Assembly (NCBI GenBank): GCA_013286655.1
Contig: JABDFG010000001.1
Coordinates: 25,459-89,458 of the forward strand
Reading direction: 5' to 3'
DNA length: 64,000 nucleotides
From: Bacteroidota bacterium
GTDB lineage: Bacteria > Bacteroidota > Bacteroidia > JABDFU01
Below the pieces are notes generated by a model, which was not told the DNA's origin, did not search any database, and saw only the letters and a list, made by a program, of their open reading frames with translations. The position numbers and the translations under genes were made by a program. The number at the start of each line of letters is the position of its first letter. Position 1 is the stretch's first letter. This document shows positions 38,267 to 47,781 of this stretch, in pieces.

Positions 38267-40705
38267 ATGGCTCCGGCAGGAAAAAACAAAAACAGCGAAA
38301 CCAAAGAAGAGTTATCTTTTGAACAATTCAAAAAGGTTGTATTGGAGGATTACCGCGTTGCCAATGAAAGCCGGGAGGCTAGTTTAACCGGACGCAAAGA
38401 AGTACTTACCGGAAAGGCAAAATTCGGAATTTTCGGAGATGGCAAAGAAATAGCTCAGGTAGCTATGGCAAAAGTGTTTCGGGAAGGGGATTTCCGTTCG
38501 GGTTATTACCGCGATCAAACCTTTATGTTTTCTACAGGTACATTGACTTTACAGGAATGGTTTGCCGGCCTCTATGCCCATACGGATCCGGATGTTGAGC
38601 CGATGAGCGCCGGCCGGCAAATGGGGGGACACTTCGGTACACGCAGCCTGAATCCGGATGGCAGCTGGAAAGACCTGATGAAAATAAAAAACTCCTCCTC
38701 TGATATTTCTCCAACCGGAAGCCAGATGCCGCGATTGCTTGGGCTTGCCATGGCATCAAAATATTACAGGATAAATACTGATTTGCAAGGTGCTTCCTTT
38801 CAGAAATTCTCCGGCAAAGGGAATGAAGTAGCTTTCGGAACCATCGGTGACGCGAGTACATCGGAAGGAATTTTTTGGGAAACGATCAATGCAGCAGGTG
38901 TTATGCAGGTACCTATGCTGGTATCCGTATGGGATGATGGCCACGGCATTTCCGTTCCTAAAAAGTACCAGACGACTAAGGAAAGTATATCCGAAATTCT
39001 GAAAGGTTTCCAGCGGGATGAATACGAAAAAGGATATGAGATCTTTAAAACAAAAGGCTGGGATTACGCTCACCTGTGTGAAACATACGAAAAAGCTATT
39101 AAGGTTTGCAGGGATGAACATATTCCGGTTCTGATACATGTGGAAGAAATGACTCAACCACAGGGCCATAGCACTTCCGGCTCACACGAACGTTATAAAT
39201 CACAGGATCGCCTGGAATGGGAACAGGAATTCGATCCCATCAAAAAAATGCGCGAATGGATACTGGAGAGCGCCATCTCTACAGAAGAGGAACTTATCCG
39301 GATTGAGAATAGCGCAAAGGAAGCTGTAAAGGAAGCGAAAAAAAGGGCCTGGGATAACTATCTTGATCCGATTAAAACAGAGGTTCGCGAAGTATGTTCC
39401 TTGCTGGAGGGAATCGCAGCTGAAAGCAGCAATGCTGAATCCATTGAAAAAATCAAGTCGGAATTGTCTTCCATTCGTGAACCCGTTCGCAAAGATGTTA
39501 TCACAAACGTAAAAAAAGCTTTGCGTTTAACCGTCCGTGAAAAAAATCATGCTAAACAAAAACTTGTTGACTGGCTTAAACAATCGGGAATAGCAAACTA
39601 CGATCGCTACAATTCTTATTTATACAGTGAATCTACCTCATCTGCACTTGCGGTTCCGCTTAATCCGGTGAAATACGGAACGGAGGAAAAACAGCTGGAC
39701 GGGCGGGAGCTTTTAAGGGAAAATTTTGATGTGATCCTTTCCAGGTATCCGGAAGTCTTAATCTTCGGAGAAGACTCCGGAAAAATTGGTGGTGTTAATC
39801 AAGGGCTGGAAGGTTTACAAAAAAAATACGGTGAACACCGGGTATTTGATACGGGCATACGGGAAGCCACTATTCTTGGCCAGGCCATCGGAATGGCAAT
39901 GCGGGGGCTTCGTCCGATCGCAGAAATTCAATACCTCGATTATTTACTATACGCTTTGCAGGTCATGAGCGATGACCTGGCTACGCTTCAATACCGTACA
40001 AAGGGAGGACAAAAGGCGCCCGTGATTATTCGTACCAGAGGGCATCGGCTGGAAGGTGTCTGGCACAGCGGCTCCCCAATGGGAATGGCTATCAATTCAC
40101 TGCGCGGAATCTATATCTGCGTGCCCCGTAATATGACCCAGGCAGCTGGCTTTTATAACACCTTACTTCAATCGGACGAACCGGGAATAATTATTGAACC
40201 CTTAAACGCTTACCGCCTGAAAGAAAGGACTCCAACTAATTTTGGGGAATTCCTGATACCTCTGGGTATTCCTGAAATTATCCGGCAAGGGAGTGATGTT
40301 ACCCTGGTGACCTATGGTTCTTGTTGCCGGATCGCACTAGAGGCGTCAAAATTCCTGGAAGCAGCCGGAATTTCTCTGGAAATTATTGATGTGCAAACCT
40401 TATTACCTTTCGATGTTCATCATTCCATTGTTGAATCCATCAAAAAAACAAACCGGGTTGTATTTCTTGATGAAGATGTGCCCGGAGGAGCGAGTGCTTA
40501 TATGTTGCAAAAAACACTGGAAAATCAGGGCGCTTATCAGTACCTGGATTCCGCCCCACGGACCCTGACCGCCAAGGATCATCGTCCGGCATACAGCAGT
40601 GATGGTGACTATTTCAGTAAACCAAGTGCCGATGATGTGTTTGATACGGTATATAGCCTGATGCGGGAAACTGACCCCGGAAAATTTCCTGGAATATACG
40701 CATGA
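38267..40705 (+). CDS. 2-oxoacid dehydrogenase E1, fused alpha and beta subunits
   Basis: Alpha part GDASTSEGIFWETINAAGVMQVPMLVSVWDDGHGISVP; beta part EDSGKIGGVNQGLEGLQKKYGEHRVFDTGIREATILGQAIGMAMRGLRPIAEIQ. Confidence 0.9.
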   Translation: MAPAGKNKNSETKEELSFEQFKKVVLEDYRVANESREASLTGRKEVLTGKAKFGIFGDGKEIAQVAMAKVFREGDFRSGYYRDQTFMFSTGTLTLQEWFAGLYAHTDPDVEPMSAGRQMGGHFGTRSLNPDGSWKDLMKIKNSSSDISPTGSQMPRLLGLAMASKYYRINTDLQGASFQKFSGKGNEVAFGTIGDASTSEGIFWETINAAGVMQVPMLVSVWDDGHGISVPKKYQTTKESISEILKGFQRDEYEKGYEIFKTKGWDYAHLCETYEKAIKVCRDEHIPVLIHVEEMTQPQGHSTSGSHERYKSQDRLEWEQEFDPIKKMREWILESAISTEEELIRIENSAKEAVKEAKKRAWDNYLDPIKTEVREVCSLLEGIAAESSNAESIEKIKSELSSIREPVRKDVITNVKKALRLTVREKNHAKQKLVDWLKQSGIANYDRYNSYLYSESTSSALAVPLNPVKYGTEEKQLDGRELLRENFDVILSRYPEVLIFGEDSGKIGGVNQGLEGLQKKYGEHRVFDTGIREATILGQAIGMAMRGLRPIAEIQYLDYLLYALQVMSDDLATLQYRTKGGQKAPVIIRTRGHRLEGVWHSGSPMGMAINSLRGIYICVPRNMTQAAGFYNTLLQSDEPGIIIEPLNAYRLKERTPTNFGEFLIPLGIPEIIRQGSDVTLVTYGSCCRIALEASKFLEAAGISLEIIDVQTLLPFDVHHSIVESIKKTNRVVFLDEDVPGGASAYMLQKTLENQGAYQYLDSAPRTLTAKDHRPAYSSDGDYFSKPSADDVFDTVYSLMRETDPGKFPGIYA

Positions 40706-41505
40706 AGCGCATCACGGAACAAGACTCCAGGTATACCCACCTTGAAAAAATGAAGGTGAAGGATCTATTGATCAACATCAATCAAGAGGATAAATCCGTC
40801 CCCTTTGCCATTGAAAAAGTGATTTCTGATATCGAAAAGCTGATAAATGCGATCGTCCGGCAAATGAAAAAAGGAGGTCGTCTTTTTTACATCGGTGCGG
40901 GCACAAGCGGACGTCTGGGAATTGTAGACGCTTCCGAATGTCCTCCTACCTATGGTGTCCCTCAGGGCCTGGTGATCGGTTTAATTGCAGGCGGGGATAA
41001 AGCCATCCGGAAATCAGTGGAATTTGCAGAAGACGATGCAGAACAAGGCTGGAAGGACCTTCAGAAATACAAAATAAATAAAAAGGATCTGGTCATCGGC
41101 ATCGCCGCATCCGGAACAACCCCTTATGTTGTCGGGGCATTAAAAAAGTGCAATGCAAGGAGTATCAGCACCGGCTGTATCACCTGTAATCCTCAAAGCC
41201 CTGTTGCAGATCAGGCAAAATACCCCGTCATTGTTATTGTGGGTCCTGAATTTGTAACGGGCAGTACCCGTATGAAAGCGGGTACTGCACAAAAATTGGT
41301 ATTGAATATGATCTCTACCTCTGTTATGATAAAACTCGGCAGGGTACGCGGTAATAAAATGGTCGATATGCTTTTAAGCAATCACAAACTGGTTGATCGT
41401 GGCACCAATATGATTATGAACGAGTTAGGTCTGGATTACAAGAGCGCCTATCAATTGTTATCAAAACACAAAAACGTTCGCAAAGCCATTGACTCCTTTT
41501 CTTAA
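40702..41505 (+). CDS. murQ: N-acetylmuramic acid 6-phosphate etherase
   Basis: GRLFYIGAGTSGRLGIVDASECPPTYGVP; VTGSTRMKAGTAQKLVLNMIST. Confidence 0.93.
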   Translation: MKRITEQDSRYTHLEKMKVKDLLININQEDKSVPFAIEKVISDIEKLINAIVRQMKKGGRLFYIGAGTSGRLGIVDASECPPTYGVPQGLVIGLIAGGDKAIRKSVEFAEDDAEQGWKDLQKYKINKKDLVIGIAASGTTPYVVGALKKCNARSISTGCITCNPQSPVADQAKYPVIVIVGPEFVTGSTRMKAGTAQKLVLNMISTSVMIKLGRVRGNKMVDMLLSNHKLVDRGTNMIMNELGLDYKSAYQLLSKHKNVRKAIDSFS

Positions 41506-41546
41506 CTTTGTTATCTTCTTGATTTTTTTATCAAAAAAAAAAACAC

Positions 41547-43184
41547 ATGTCCAAAGGATTTTTCAACATTCCGGCAGCAATAAATGAACCCATAAAAAAT
41601 TATGCTCCCGGCTCTCAGGAACGTAAAGAATTGAAGGCCATGCTCCATCAATTACGCTCCGAAACAAAGGACATACCGATGTACATTGATGGAAAGGAAG
41701 TACGCACCGGAAAAAAAATGCGTTTGGCTCCCCCACATGATCACAAACATACACTTGGCCATTATCATGCCGGTGATAAATTGCATATAAAAAGTGCCAT
41801 TAAAGCTGCTCTTTCTGCAAAAAAGAATTGGGAAAAATTACCCTGGGAGCAACGTGCTTCAATTTTTCTGAAAGCGGCCGACCTGATTGCAGGCCCCTAT
41901 CGGGCTAAATTGAATGCGGCAACAATGCTGGGTCAATCAAAAAATGTCTACCAGGCGGAGATTGATTCTGCTTGTGAAATCATAGACTTCCTCCGCTTTA
42001 ATGTACAATACATGAGCGAAATTTACAAACAACAGCCACTTTCTGTTTCGGGTTCTGGTGTTTGGAACAGGCTTGAACAAAGGCCCTTGGAAGGATTTAT
42101 TTTCGCCCTTACTCCTTTTAATTTTACGGCCATCGCGGGTAATCTGCCCAGCTCCTGTGCTATGATGGGTAATGTTGTTGTATGGAAACCCTCCAACAGC
42201 GCCATTTATTCTGCGGATGTTCTCATGGAAGTTTTCAGGAAGGCCGGTTTACCTGCAGGCGTTATCAACCTGGTGTATGTGTCGGGACAGGAAGCGGGAG
42301 ACGTCATTTTTTCTCACCCTGATTTTGCCGGCATTCATTTTACAGGTTCTACAGAAGTATTCCGGAACGTCTGGAAAACAATTGGTAATAATATTAATAA
42401 CTACAAATCATATCCCCGGATTGTGGGCGAAACAGGGGGTAAAGATTTCATCATCGCACATCCTTCAGCTGACCTTAAGGTTTTAACAACCGCATTAAGC
42501 CGGGGCGCCTTTGAATACCAGGGACAAAAATGCTCGGCAGCATCCAGGGCTTATATTCCAAAAAGTATCTGGCCGGAGGTTAAAAAACTGCTTCTTGCAG
42601 ACATCGCATCTTTTAAAATGGGTCCGACGGAGGATTTTACCAATTTCATCAATGCGGTCATCGATGAAAAATCTTTTGACAAAATTGCAGGCTTTATTGA
42701 TACTGCCAGGAAGGACAAAAAAGTGGAGATCATCGCAGGAGGACATTACAACAAATCCAAAGGTTATTTTATCGAACCTACCGTGCTGCTGACAAAAGAC
42801 CCCTATTATGTTACGATGCGCGAAGAGATTTTTGGTCCCGTACTTACCATCTATGTTTACGAGGATAAAAAATTTGAACAAACACTGGACATCATAAATA
42901 AAACTTCCAACTATGCTTTAACCGGTTCTATTATTTCCCAGGACCGTTATGCAATTGAAACGGCTGCAAAAAAACTGAGTCAGTCTGCAGGTAATTTTTA
43001 CATCAATGATAAGTGTACCGGAGCCGTGGTGGGACAACAACCTTTTGGCGGAGCCCGGGGTTCGGGAACCAATGACAAAGCGGGATCCATGATCAACCTA
43101 TTACGTTGGGTTTCTCCAAGAACGATCAAGGAGTCTTTTGTGCCTCCTACCGACTACCGTTATCCTTTTTTACAAAAAGACTAG
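41547..43184 (+). CDS. pruA: L-glutamate gamma-semialdehyde (1-pyrroline-5-carboxylate) dehydrogenase
   Basis: ALTPFNFTAIAGNLPSSCAMMGNVVVWKPS; GETGGKDFIIAH; YQGQKCSAASRAYIP. Confidence 0.92.
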   Translation: MSKGFFNIPAAINEPIKNYAPGSQERKELKAMLHQLRSETKDIPMYIDGKEVRTGKKMRLAPPHDHKHTLGHYHAGDKLHIKSAIKAALSAKKNWEKLPWEQRASIFLKAADLIAGPYRAKLNAATMLGQSKNVYQAEIDSACEIIDFLRFNVQYMSEIYKQQPLSVSGSGVWNRLEQRPLEGFIFALTPFNFTAIAGNLPSSCAMMGNVVVWKPSNSAIYSADVLMEVFRKAGLPAGVINLVYVSGQEAGDVIFSHPDFAGIHFTGSTEVFRNVWKTIGNNINNYKSYPRIVGETGGKDFIIAHPSADLKVLTTALSRGAFEYQGQKCSAASRAYIPKSIWPEVKKLLLADIASFKMGPTEDFTNFINAVIDEKSFDKIAGFIDTARKDKKVEIIAGGHYNKSKGYFIEPTVLLTKDPYYVTMREEIFGPVLTIYVYEDKKFEQTLDIINKTSNYALTGSIISQDRYAIETAAKKLSQSAGNFYINDKCTGAVVGQQPFGGARGSGTNDKAGSMINLLRWVSPRTIKESFVPPTDYRYPFLQKD

Positions 43185-43192
43185 TTCATACG

Positions 43193-43687
43193 ATGAAAAT
43201 CTTATCCGGCCTTTTTGTTTTTTTTCCAATGCTGTTATCAGCACAGGCAGCTTTTACAGGAATTACCGTTGTGGAAAAAAGCCATGGGCTTTATGAGGTT
43301 GAAATAGCCGGTAAAGTAAAAGCGGAAAATACGCTAACCCAAACTTCCAATTATGTCAGCAAAGAAAAATTATTGCTTACGACGGATACGGTAGTAGCCG
43401 ATATCGGCAAAACATTTGGAATGGAGTTTAGTATTAACACTGCCAGTACCGTGATCATTCCTTTAAAATTCGTATGGGAATTCCCAAGACCCATGAAAAA
43501 CCCCTTTAATGGAAAAATATACAAAACATCGGAAATTGAAGAAATAGTTCAAACGAATCAACCTAACTTTCATAGTTATTCCCTCGAATACGATTACGAG
43601 TTTGTGGAAGGTTTGTGGGGCTTCAAGATCTATTATAACAACGTGGAAATCTACAAACACTATTTCTGGGTAATGTTGCCTTTATAA
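43193..43687 (+). CDS. Secreted hypothetical protein
   Basis: MKILSGLFVFFPMLLSAQAAFTGITVVEKSHGLYEVEI signal peptide and beta-rich body; start moved from 43106. Confidence 0.65.
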   Translation: MKILSGLFVFFPMLLSAQAAFTGITVVEKSHGLYEVEIAGKVKAENTLTQTSNYVSKEKLLLTTDTVVADIGKTFGMEFSINTASTVIIPLKFVWEFPRPMKNPFNGKIYKTSEIEEIVQTNQPNFHSYSLEYDYEFVEGLWGFKIYYNNVEIYKHYFWVMLPL

Positions 43688-43720
43688 TTTTATTAAACCT
43701 AAAACTTAAACCAAATTCTT

Positions 43721-44368
43721 ATGAAATTTTTCATTGACACGGCTAACCTGGCACAGATAAAGGAAGCACAAGACATGGGCGTACTGGATGGCGTTACTAC
43801 CAATCCCTCTTTGATGGCGAAAGAAGGTATCAAAGGCGAATCCAACATTTTAAAACACTATGTTGATATCTGCAACATTGTTACAGGAGATGTTAGTGCA
43901 GAAGTTATTTCAACGGATTTTGAAGGCATTGTGAAAGAAGGAGAAGCCCTTGCTAAACTGCATAAACAAATTGTCGTAAAAGTTCCCATGATCAAAGAAG
44001 GTATTAAGGCCATAAAATATTTTACAAACAAAGGCATTCGTACTAATTGCACGCTGGTCTTTTCAGCTGGACAGGCATTGTTAGCTGCCAAAGCCGGCGC
44101 TACTTACGTATCTCCATTTATCGGACGACTGGATGATGTGTCTACGGACGGCTTATCCCTGATAGAAGATATTCGCATCATTTATGACAATTATGGCTAC
44201 CAAACACAAATACTCGCCGCTTCTGTACGTCATCCCATGCACATACTTGATTGCGCTAAAATTGGCGCCGATGTGGCTACCTGTCCTCTCAGTGTCATCC
44301 TGGCATTATTAAAACATCCTTTAACGGACTCAGGGCTTGCACAATTTTTAGCCGATGCAAAAAAATAA
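43721..44368 (+). CDS. fsa: Fructose-6-phosphate aldolase / transaldolase-like
   Basis: [52 protein letters not shown]. Confidence 0.93.
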   Translation: MKFFIDTANLAQIKEAQDMGVLDGVTTNPSLMAKEGIKGESNILKHYVDICNIVTGDVSAEVISTDFEGIVKEGEALAKLHKQIVVKVPMIKEGIKAIKYFTNKGIRTNCTLVFSAGQALLAAKAGATYVSPFIGRLDDVSTDGLSLIEDIRIIYDNYGYQTQILAASVRHPMHILDCAKIGADVATCPLSVILALLKHPLTDSGLAQFLADAKK

Positions 44369-44371
44369 ATC

Positions 44372-44395
44372 CTTAATCCTAATTATTCACAATCT
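44372..44395. repeat. Left heptamer array (CCTTAAT CCTAATT ATTCACA)
   Basis: Heptad periodicity between fsa stop and the core element. Confidence 0.6.
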
Positions 44396-44435
44396 TTCTT
44401 TTATTTTCATTGGAGTTCATGAATGCTTCGCATTT
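44396..44435 (+). repeat. Dispersed ~40-bp core element, copy 1
   Basis: TTCTTTTATTTTCATTGGAGTTCATGAATGCTTCGCATTT; near-identical to 51512-51550. Confidence 0.85.
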
Positions 44436-44474
44436 CCCAAATCCCAAATCCTTAATCCCAATTCCCTAATTCCT
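44436..44474. repeat. Right heptamer array (CCCAAAT CCCAAAT CCTTAAT CCCAATT CCCTAAT)
   Basis: Direct reading; same unit family as the left array; ends at the next gene's start. Confidence 0.75.
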
Positions 44475-45097
44475 TGCTACTACACATCCATCCGAAAAAT
44501 CCTAATCCACGTGAACTGAAACAGGTGGTTGAATGCCTGCGGGATGGCGGTGTAATCATCTACCCTACGGATACCGTTTACGGAATGGGCTGTGATATTT
44601 ACAAACAAAAATCGATTGAGCGCATCGCACAAATCAAAGGTATTCGTTCCGAAAAGGCGAATTTTTCTATTATTTGCCAGGACCTGAGCCATTTATCTGA
44701 TTTCTGCAAACCACTGGAAAATCGCGTCTATAAGGTTATGCGCAAGACACTCCCCGGCCCATTCACCTTCATTTTAGAAGCCAACTCCAATGTTCCAAAA
44801 ATTTTCAAAGCCAGAAAAAAAACAATCGGTATTCGCATCCCCAATAATAACATTCCATTAGCGATTGTATCACACCTGGGAAACCCAATTGTGAATACCT
44901 CAGTTCATGATGAAGACCAACTGATAGCATACACAACTGATCCTGGATTAATACATGACAAATACAAAAACCTGGTAGACATTGTCATTGACGGAGGCCC
45001 TGGAGGAATGGAACCCTCCACAGTACTTGACTGCTCGGGAACTGATTTTGAAATTATCCGGCAGGGTGCAGGAAACACGGAGGGTATTGTACTATAA
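44474..45097 (+). CDS. Sua5/YciO/YrdC family (L-threonylcarbamoyladenylate synthase-like)
   Basis: LRDGGVIIYPTDTVYGMGCDIYKQKSIERIAQIKGI; GPFTFILEANSNVPKIFKARKKTIGIRIPNN; TTG start. Confidence 0.9.
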   Translation: MLLHIHPKNPNPRELKQVVECLRDGGVIIYPTDTVYGMGCDIYKQKSIERIAQIKGIRSEKANFSIICQDLSHLSDFCKPLENRVYKVMRKTLPGPFTFILEANSNVPKIFKARKKTIGIRIPNNNIPLAIVSHLGNPIVNTSVHDEDQLIAYTTDPGLIHDKYKNLVDIVIDGGPGGMEPSTVLDCSGTDFEIIRQGAGNTEGIVL

Positions 45098-45108
45098 AAC
45101 GAAGATCC

Positions 45109-47055
45109 TTATTTGGCGATAACCTTGAATTCGGTACGTCTGTTTTTTTGCATATGCTCCGGTGTATCATTAGGTGCAACCGGCTTTGTGTCCCCGTATC
45201 CTTTGTAACTTAAACGCTCTTTAGGAATTCCGTTCGTCACTAAAAACTCATACACCGATTTTGCCCTGTTCTGAGAAAGTAAAACATTCGCTTTTTTATC
45301 ACCGGAATTGTCGGTATGTCCGCCTAATTCGATCCGGAGTGTTTTATTGGCAGTTAAAAAGGTGATCAGTTTTTGCAATTCTGTTTTTGATTCTTCTTTC
45401 AGATCAAATTTACCTGTTTCAAAAAATATATTTTTCAGTTCCACCGTGAGTCCAGTATCAATAGCTTGCAGCGGCACATCCATTAAAAATGGTTTTGAAA
45501 TCCCCTTGACCTCTTTTAACGAATAATTTTCCGAATAAAACAAATAGCCTGATTTGGATACATTTAATGCATAGTTCTTATCTGTTGGAAGGCAAAGCAA
45601 AAACTCTCCGTTACCCGGGTTCGATTCTGATTCAACAATTACTTTAGACGTTTCCAGATCAATCAATTCAAAAGCTGCAGCCAAAGGTTTCTTTGATCGA
45701 CTATCGTATACCTTTCCTTTTAAGTACGTAATTTTACCCGGCCTTGCCCCTTCGTACAGGTCAAAATGATAGATATCCAGTCCCCCATATCCCCCCGGTC
45801 GGTCGGAAGAAAAATAGGCCACATTACCCGAGCCGGATACCAGTAAGCTATTTTCATCACCAAAGGTATTAATGGGATAACCCAGATTGACAGGGTCACC
45901 CCAGTTTCCCTGATCATCCTTACGGACCACATATATATCCGATCCCCCCATTCCGACCCTGCCGTTGGAGGCGAAATACAATGTTTTTGTATCCGGATGG
46001 ATATAAGGAGATTCCTCCTTCCCTGGCGTATTTATTTTATTTCCCATATTAACAGGTGCTCCCCAGGACCCATCTGCATTTAAGGTACTTTGCCAGATAT
46101 CCGCATCGCCTTGTCCGCCAGGACGGTTGCTGAGGAAATAAAGTGTTTTGCCATCTGAAGAAAAACTAGGCTGGGATTCCCAGTATTTCGTGTTGATTGG
46201 CGCTCCTAAATTTACAGGTCTGCTCCATCGATCACCGGTCTTCCGGGAAACATAGATATCACAGTTTCCCTTTCCATCCGGCCGGTCACATCCCGTAAAA
46301 ATTAAAAACTGTCCGTCCGCCGAGAGAGCCGGAGCGCCCTCATTTAAGGGAGTATTGATGGGAGGGCCAATATTCATGGCTTCTGACCAATCCTGACCTT
46401 GTCGTTTACTCAGGTAAAAATCCTCCTGTGATCGCGCACCACTCTCCGTACGGGCACTCCTGGTAAATAAAAAAACCTGATCATCCGCAGTAATCGCAGG
46501 ATAATATTCAAAATCAGGGCTGTTAACCGATGCACCCATATTATGCGGCTCAAAAGGAACTGGGTGTTGAAGCTCTTGAATAGAAAACTCACAACTCCGG
46601 ATCATTAAGTCAGCTTCCCCATCCATCTTGTGACTAACCGATTTTGCGCCCATATATCTTTCCAGGTGAGCTTTGGCATCTGCATAATGTCCGAGCTTAA
46701 GTTCCACTTTACCTGCATAAAAAAAATTATTGGGATAAAAATCCGGATTTATTAAAAATGTTTTCTTGTATTGCTCTATTGCCCTTTCAAATTGGGCATC
46801 GTAAGCATACAACTCCGCAAGTAAAGCATGTGCCTCTATAAAATTGCTATCCTTTTCAAGGGCTCTTTTTAGCACTTCTATTGCCTTTTCAGGATATTGA
46901 TCCGCATATTTCTGAGCTTCTTCATATAATTTAATGGCTTTGCTACCCTTAATTGAATACACAACCGGCTGGGCAATCATCCGAACGATGGAAAATGGCA
47001 GCACCAGTATATAAATCAAAAAAACCACTTTTCGTAAACTTTCGTATTTTCCCAT
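45109..47055 (-). CDS. PorE-like TPR + PD40 + OmpA domain protein (fourth paralogue)
   Basis: SSDGKTLYFLSNRPGGQGDADIWQS; ELKNIFFETGKFDLKEESKTELQKLI...LGGHTDNSGDKKANVLLSQNRAKSV. Confidence 0.88.
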   Translation of the reverse strand: MGKYESLRKVVFLIYILVLPFSIVRMIAQPVVYSIKGSKAIKLYEEAQKYADQYPEKAIEVLKRALEKDSNFIEAHALLAELYAYDAQFERAIEQYKKTFLINPDFYPNNFFYAGKVELKLGHYADAKAHLERYMGAKSVSHKMDGEADLMIRSCEFSIQELQHPVPFEPHNMGASVNSPDFEYYPAITADDQVFLFTRSARTESGARSQEDFYLSKRQGQDWSEAMNIGPPINTPLNEGAPALSADGQFLIFTGCDRPDGKGNCDIYVSRKTGDRWSRPVNLGAPINTKYWESQPSFSSDGKTLYFLSNRPGGQGDADIWQSTLNADGSWGAPVNMGNKINTPGKEESPYIHPDTKTLYFASNGRVGMGGSDIYVVRKDDQGNWGDPVNLGYPINTFGDENSLLVSGSGNVAYFSSDRPGGYGGLDIYHFDLYEGARPGKITYLKGKVYDSRSKKPLAAAFELIDLETSKVIVESESNPGNGEFLLCLPTDKNYALNVSKSGYLFYSENYSLKEVKGISKPFLMDVPLQAIDTGLTVELKNIFFETGKFDLKEESKTELQKLITFLTANKTLRIELGGHTDNSGDKKANVLLSQNRAKSVYEFLVTNGIPKERLSYKGYGDTKPVAPNDTPEHMQKNRRTEFKVIAK

Positions 47056-47066
47056 CCTGCTAATTG

Positions 47067-47693
47067 TTAAGGTATTCCCATATACTTATGTGTTTGCAAA
47101 GAAACATTCCATTTAGGATTGTTCATTACATAATCGATTATTTGTGGCATTATTTCATCCCGCCTACTCCATTCAGGCTGGAGGTATAATTTACAAGAAA
47201 CACCTACCTGTGCCGCGTTCTTCTCCCCCCATTTAAAATCATCTCTGTTGTGTACAATTACCTTCAATTCATTTGCCCTTGAAAAAATACCCGGAAGAGG
47301 TCTCGCTGTCTTTTTGGGAGACAAACAGATCCAGTTCCAGTCTCCGGTGAGAGGATATGCTCCGGACGTTTCAATAAACGTTTCTATCCCGCTCTTTTTA
47401 AGCTCCTGTGTAAGGTAATCGAGGTTATACATACTGGGCTCTCCTCCTGTAACAACTACGGCCCGGGAAACACTTTTTTTCACATGTTCAACAATATCAT
47501 CTGTTTTAGTAAGCGGATGAAGCGAGGCATCCCAGCTTTCTTTTACATCACACCAGTGACACCCCACATCGCAACCTCCTACACGAATAAAATAGGCCGC
47601 CTTACCGGAATGGTAGCCTTCACCCTGAATGGTATAAAATTCTTCCATTAAAGGAAGTTCTAATCCTCTCTCCAGTAAATCCGATTTTTCCAT
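47067..47693 (-). CDS. queE: 7-carboxy-7-deazaguanine synthase QueE
   Basis: MEEFYTIQGEGYHSGKAAYFIRVGGCDVGCHWCDVKESW; VVTGGEPSMYNLD. Confidence 0.93.
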   Translation of the reverse strand: MEKSDLLERGLELPLMEEFYTIQGEGYHSGKAAYFIRVGGCDVGCHWCDVKESWDASLHPLTKTDDIVEHVKKSVSRAVVVTGGEPSMYNLDYLTQELKKSGIETFIETSGAYPLTGDWNWICLSPKKTARPLPGIFSRANELKVIVHNRDDFKWGEKNAAQVGVSCKLYLQPEWSRRDEIMPQIIDYVMNNPKWNVSLQTHKYMGIP

Positions 47694-47781
47694 GTGCAGG
47701 TATAGGCTCTAAAAAAGCCCTTCTTTTCTAACGTTAAAGTTAATACTTTTGATCCCTTTCACCACCTCAATTACTTTGAAA

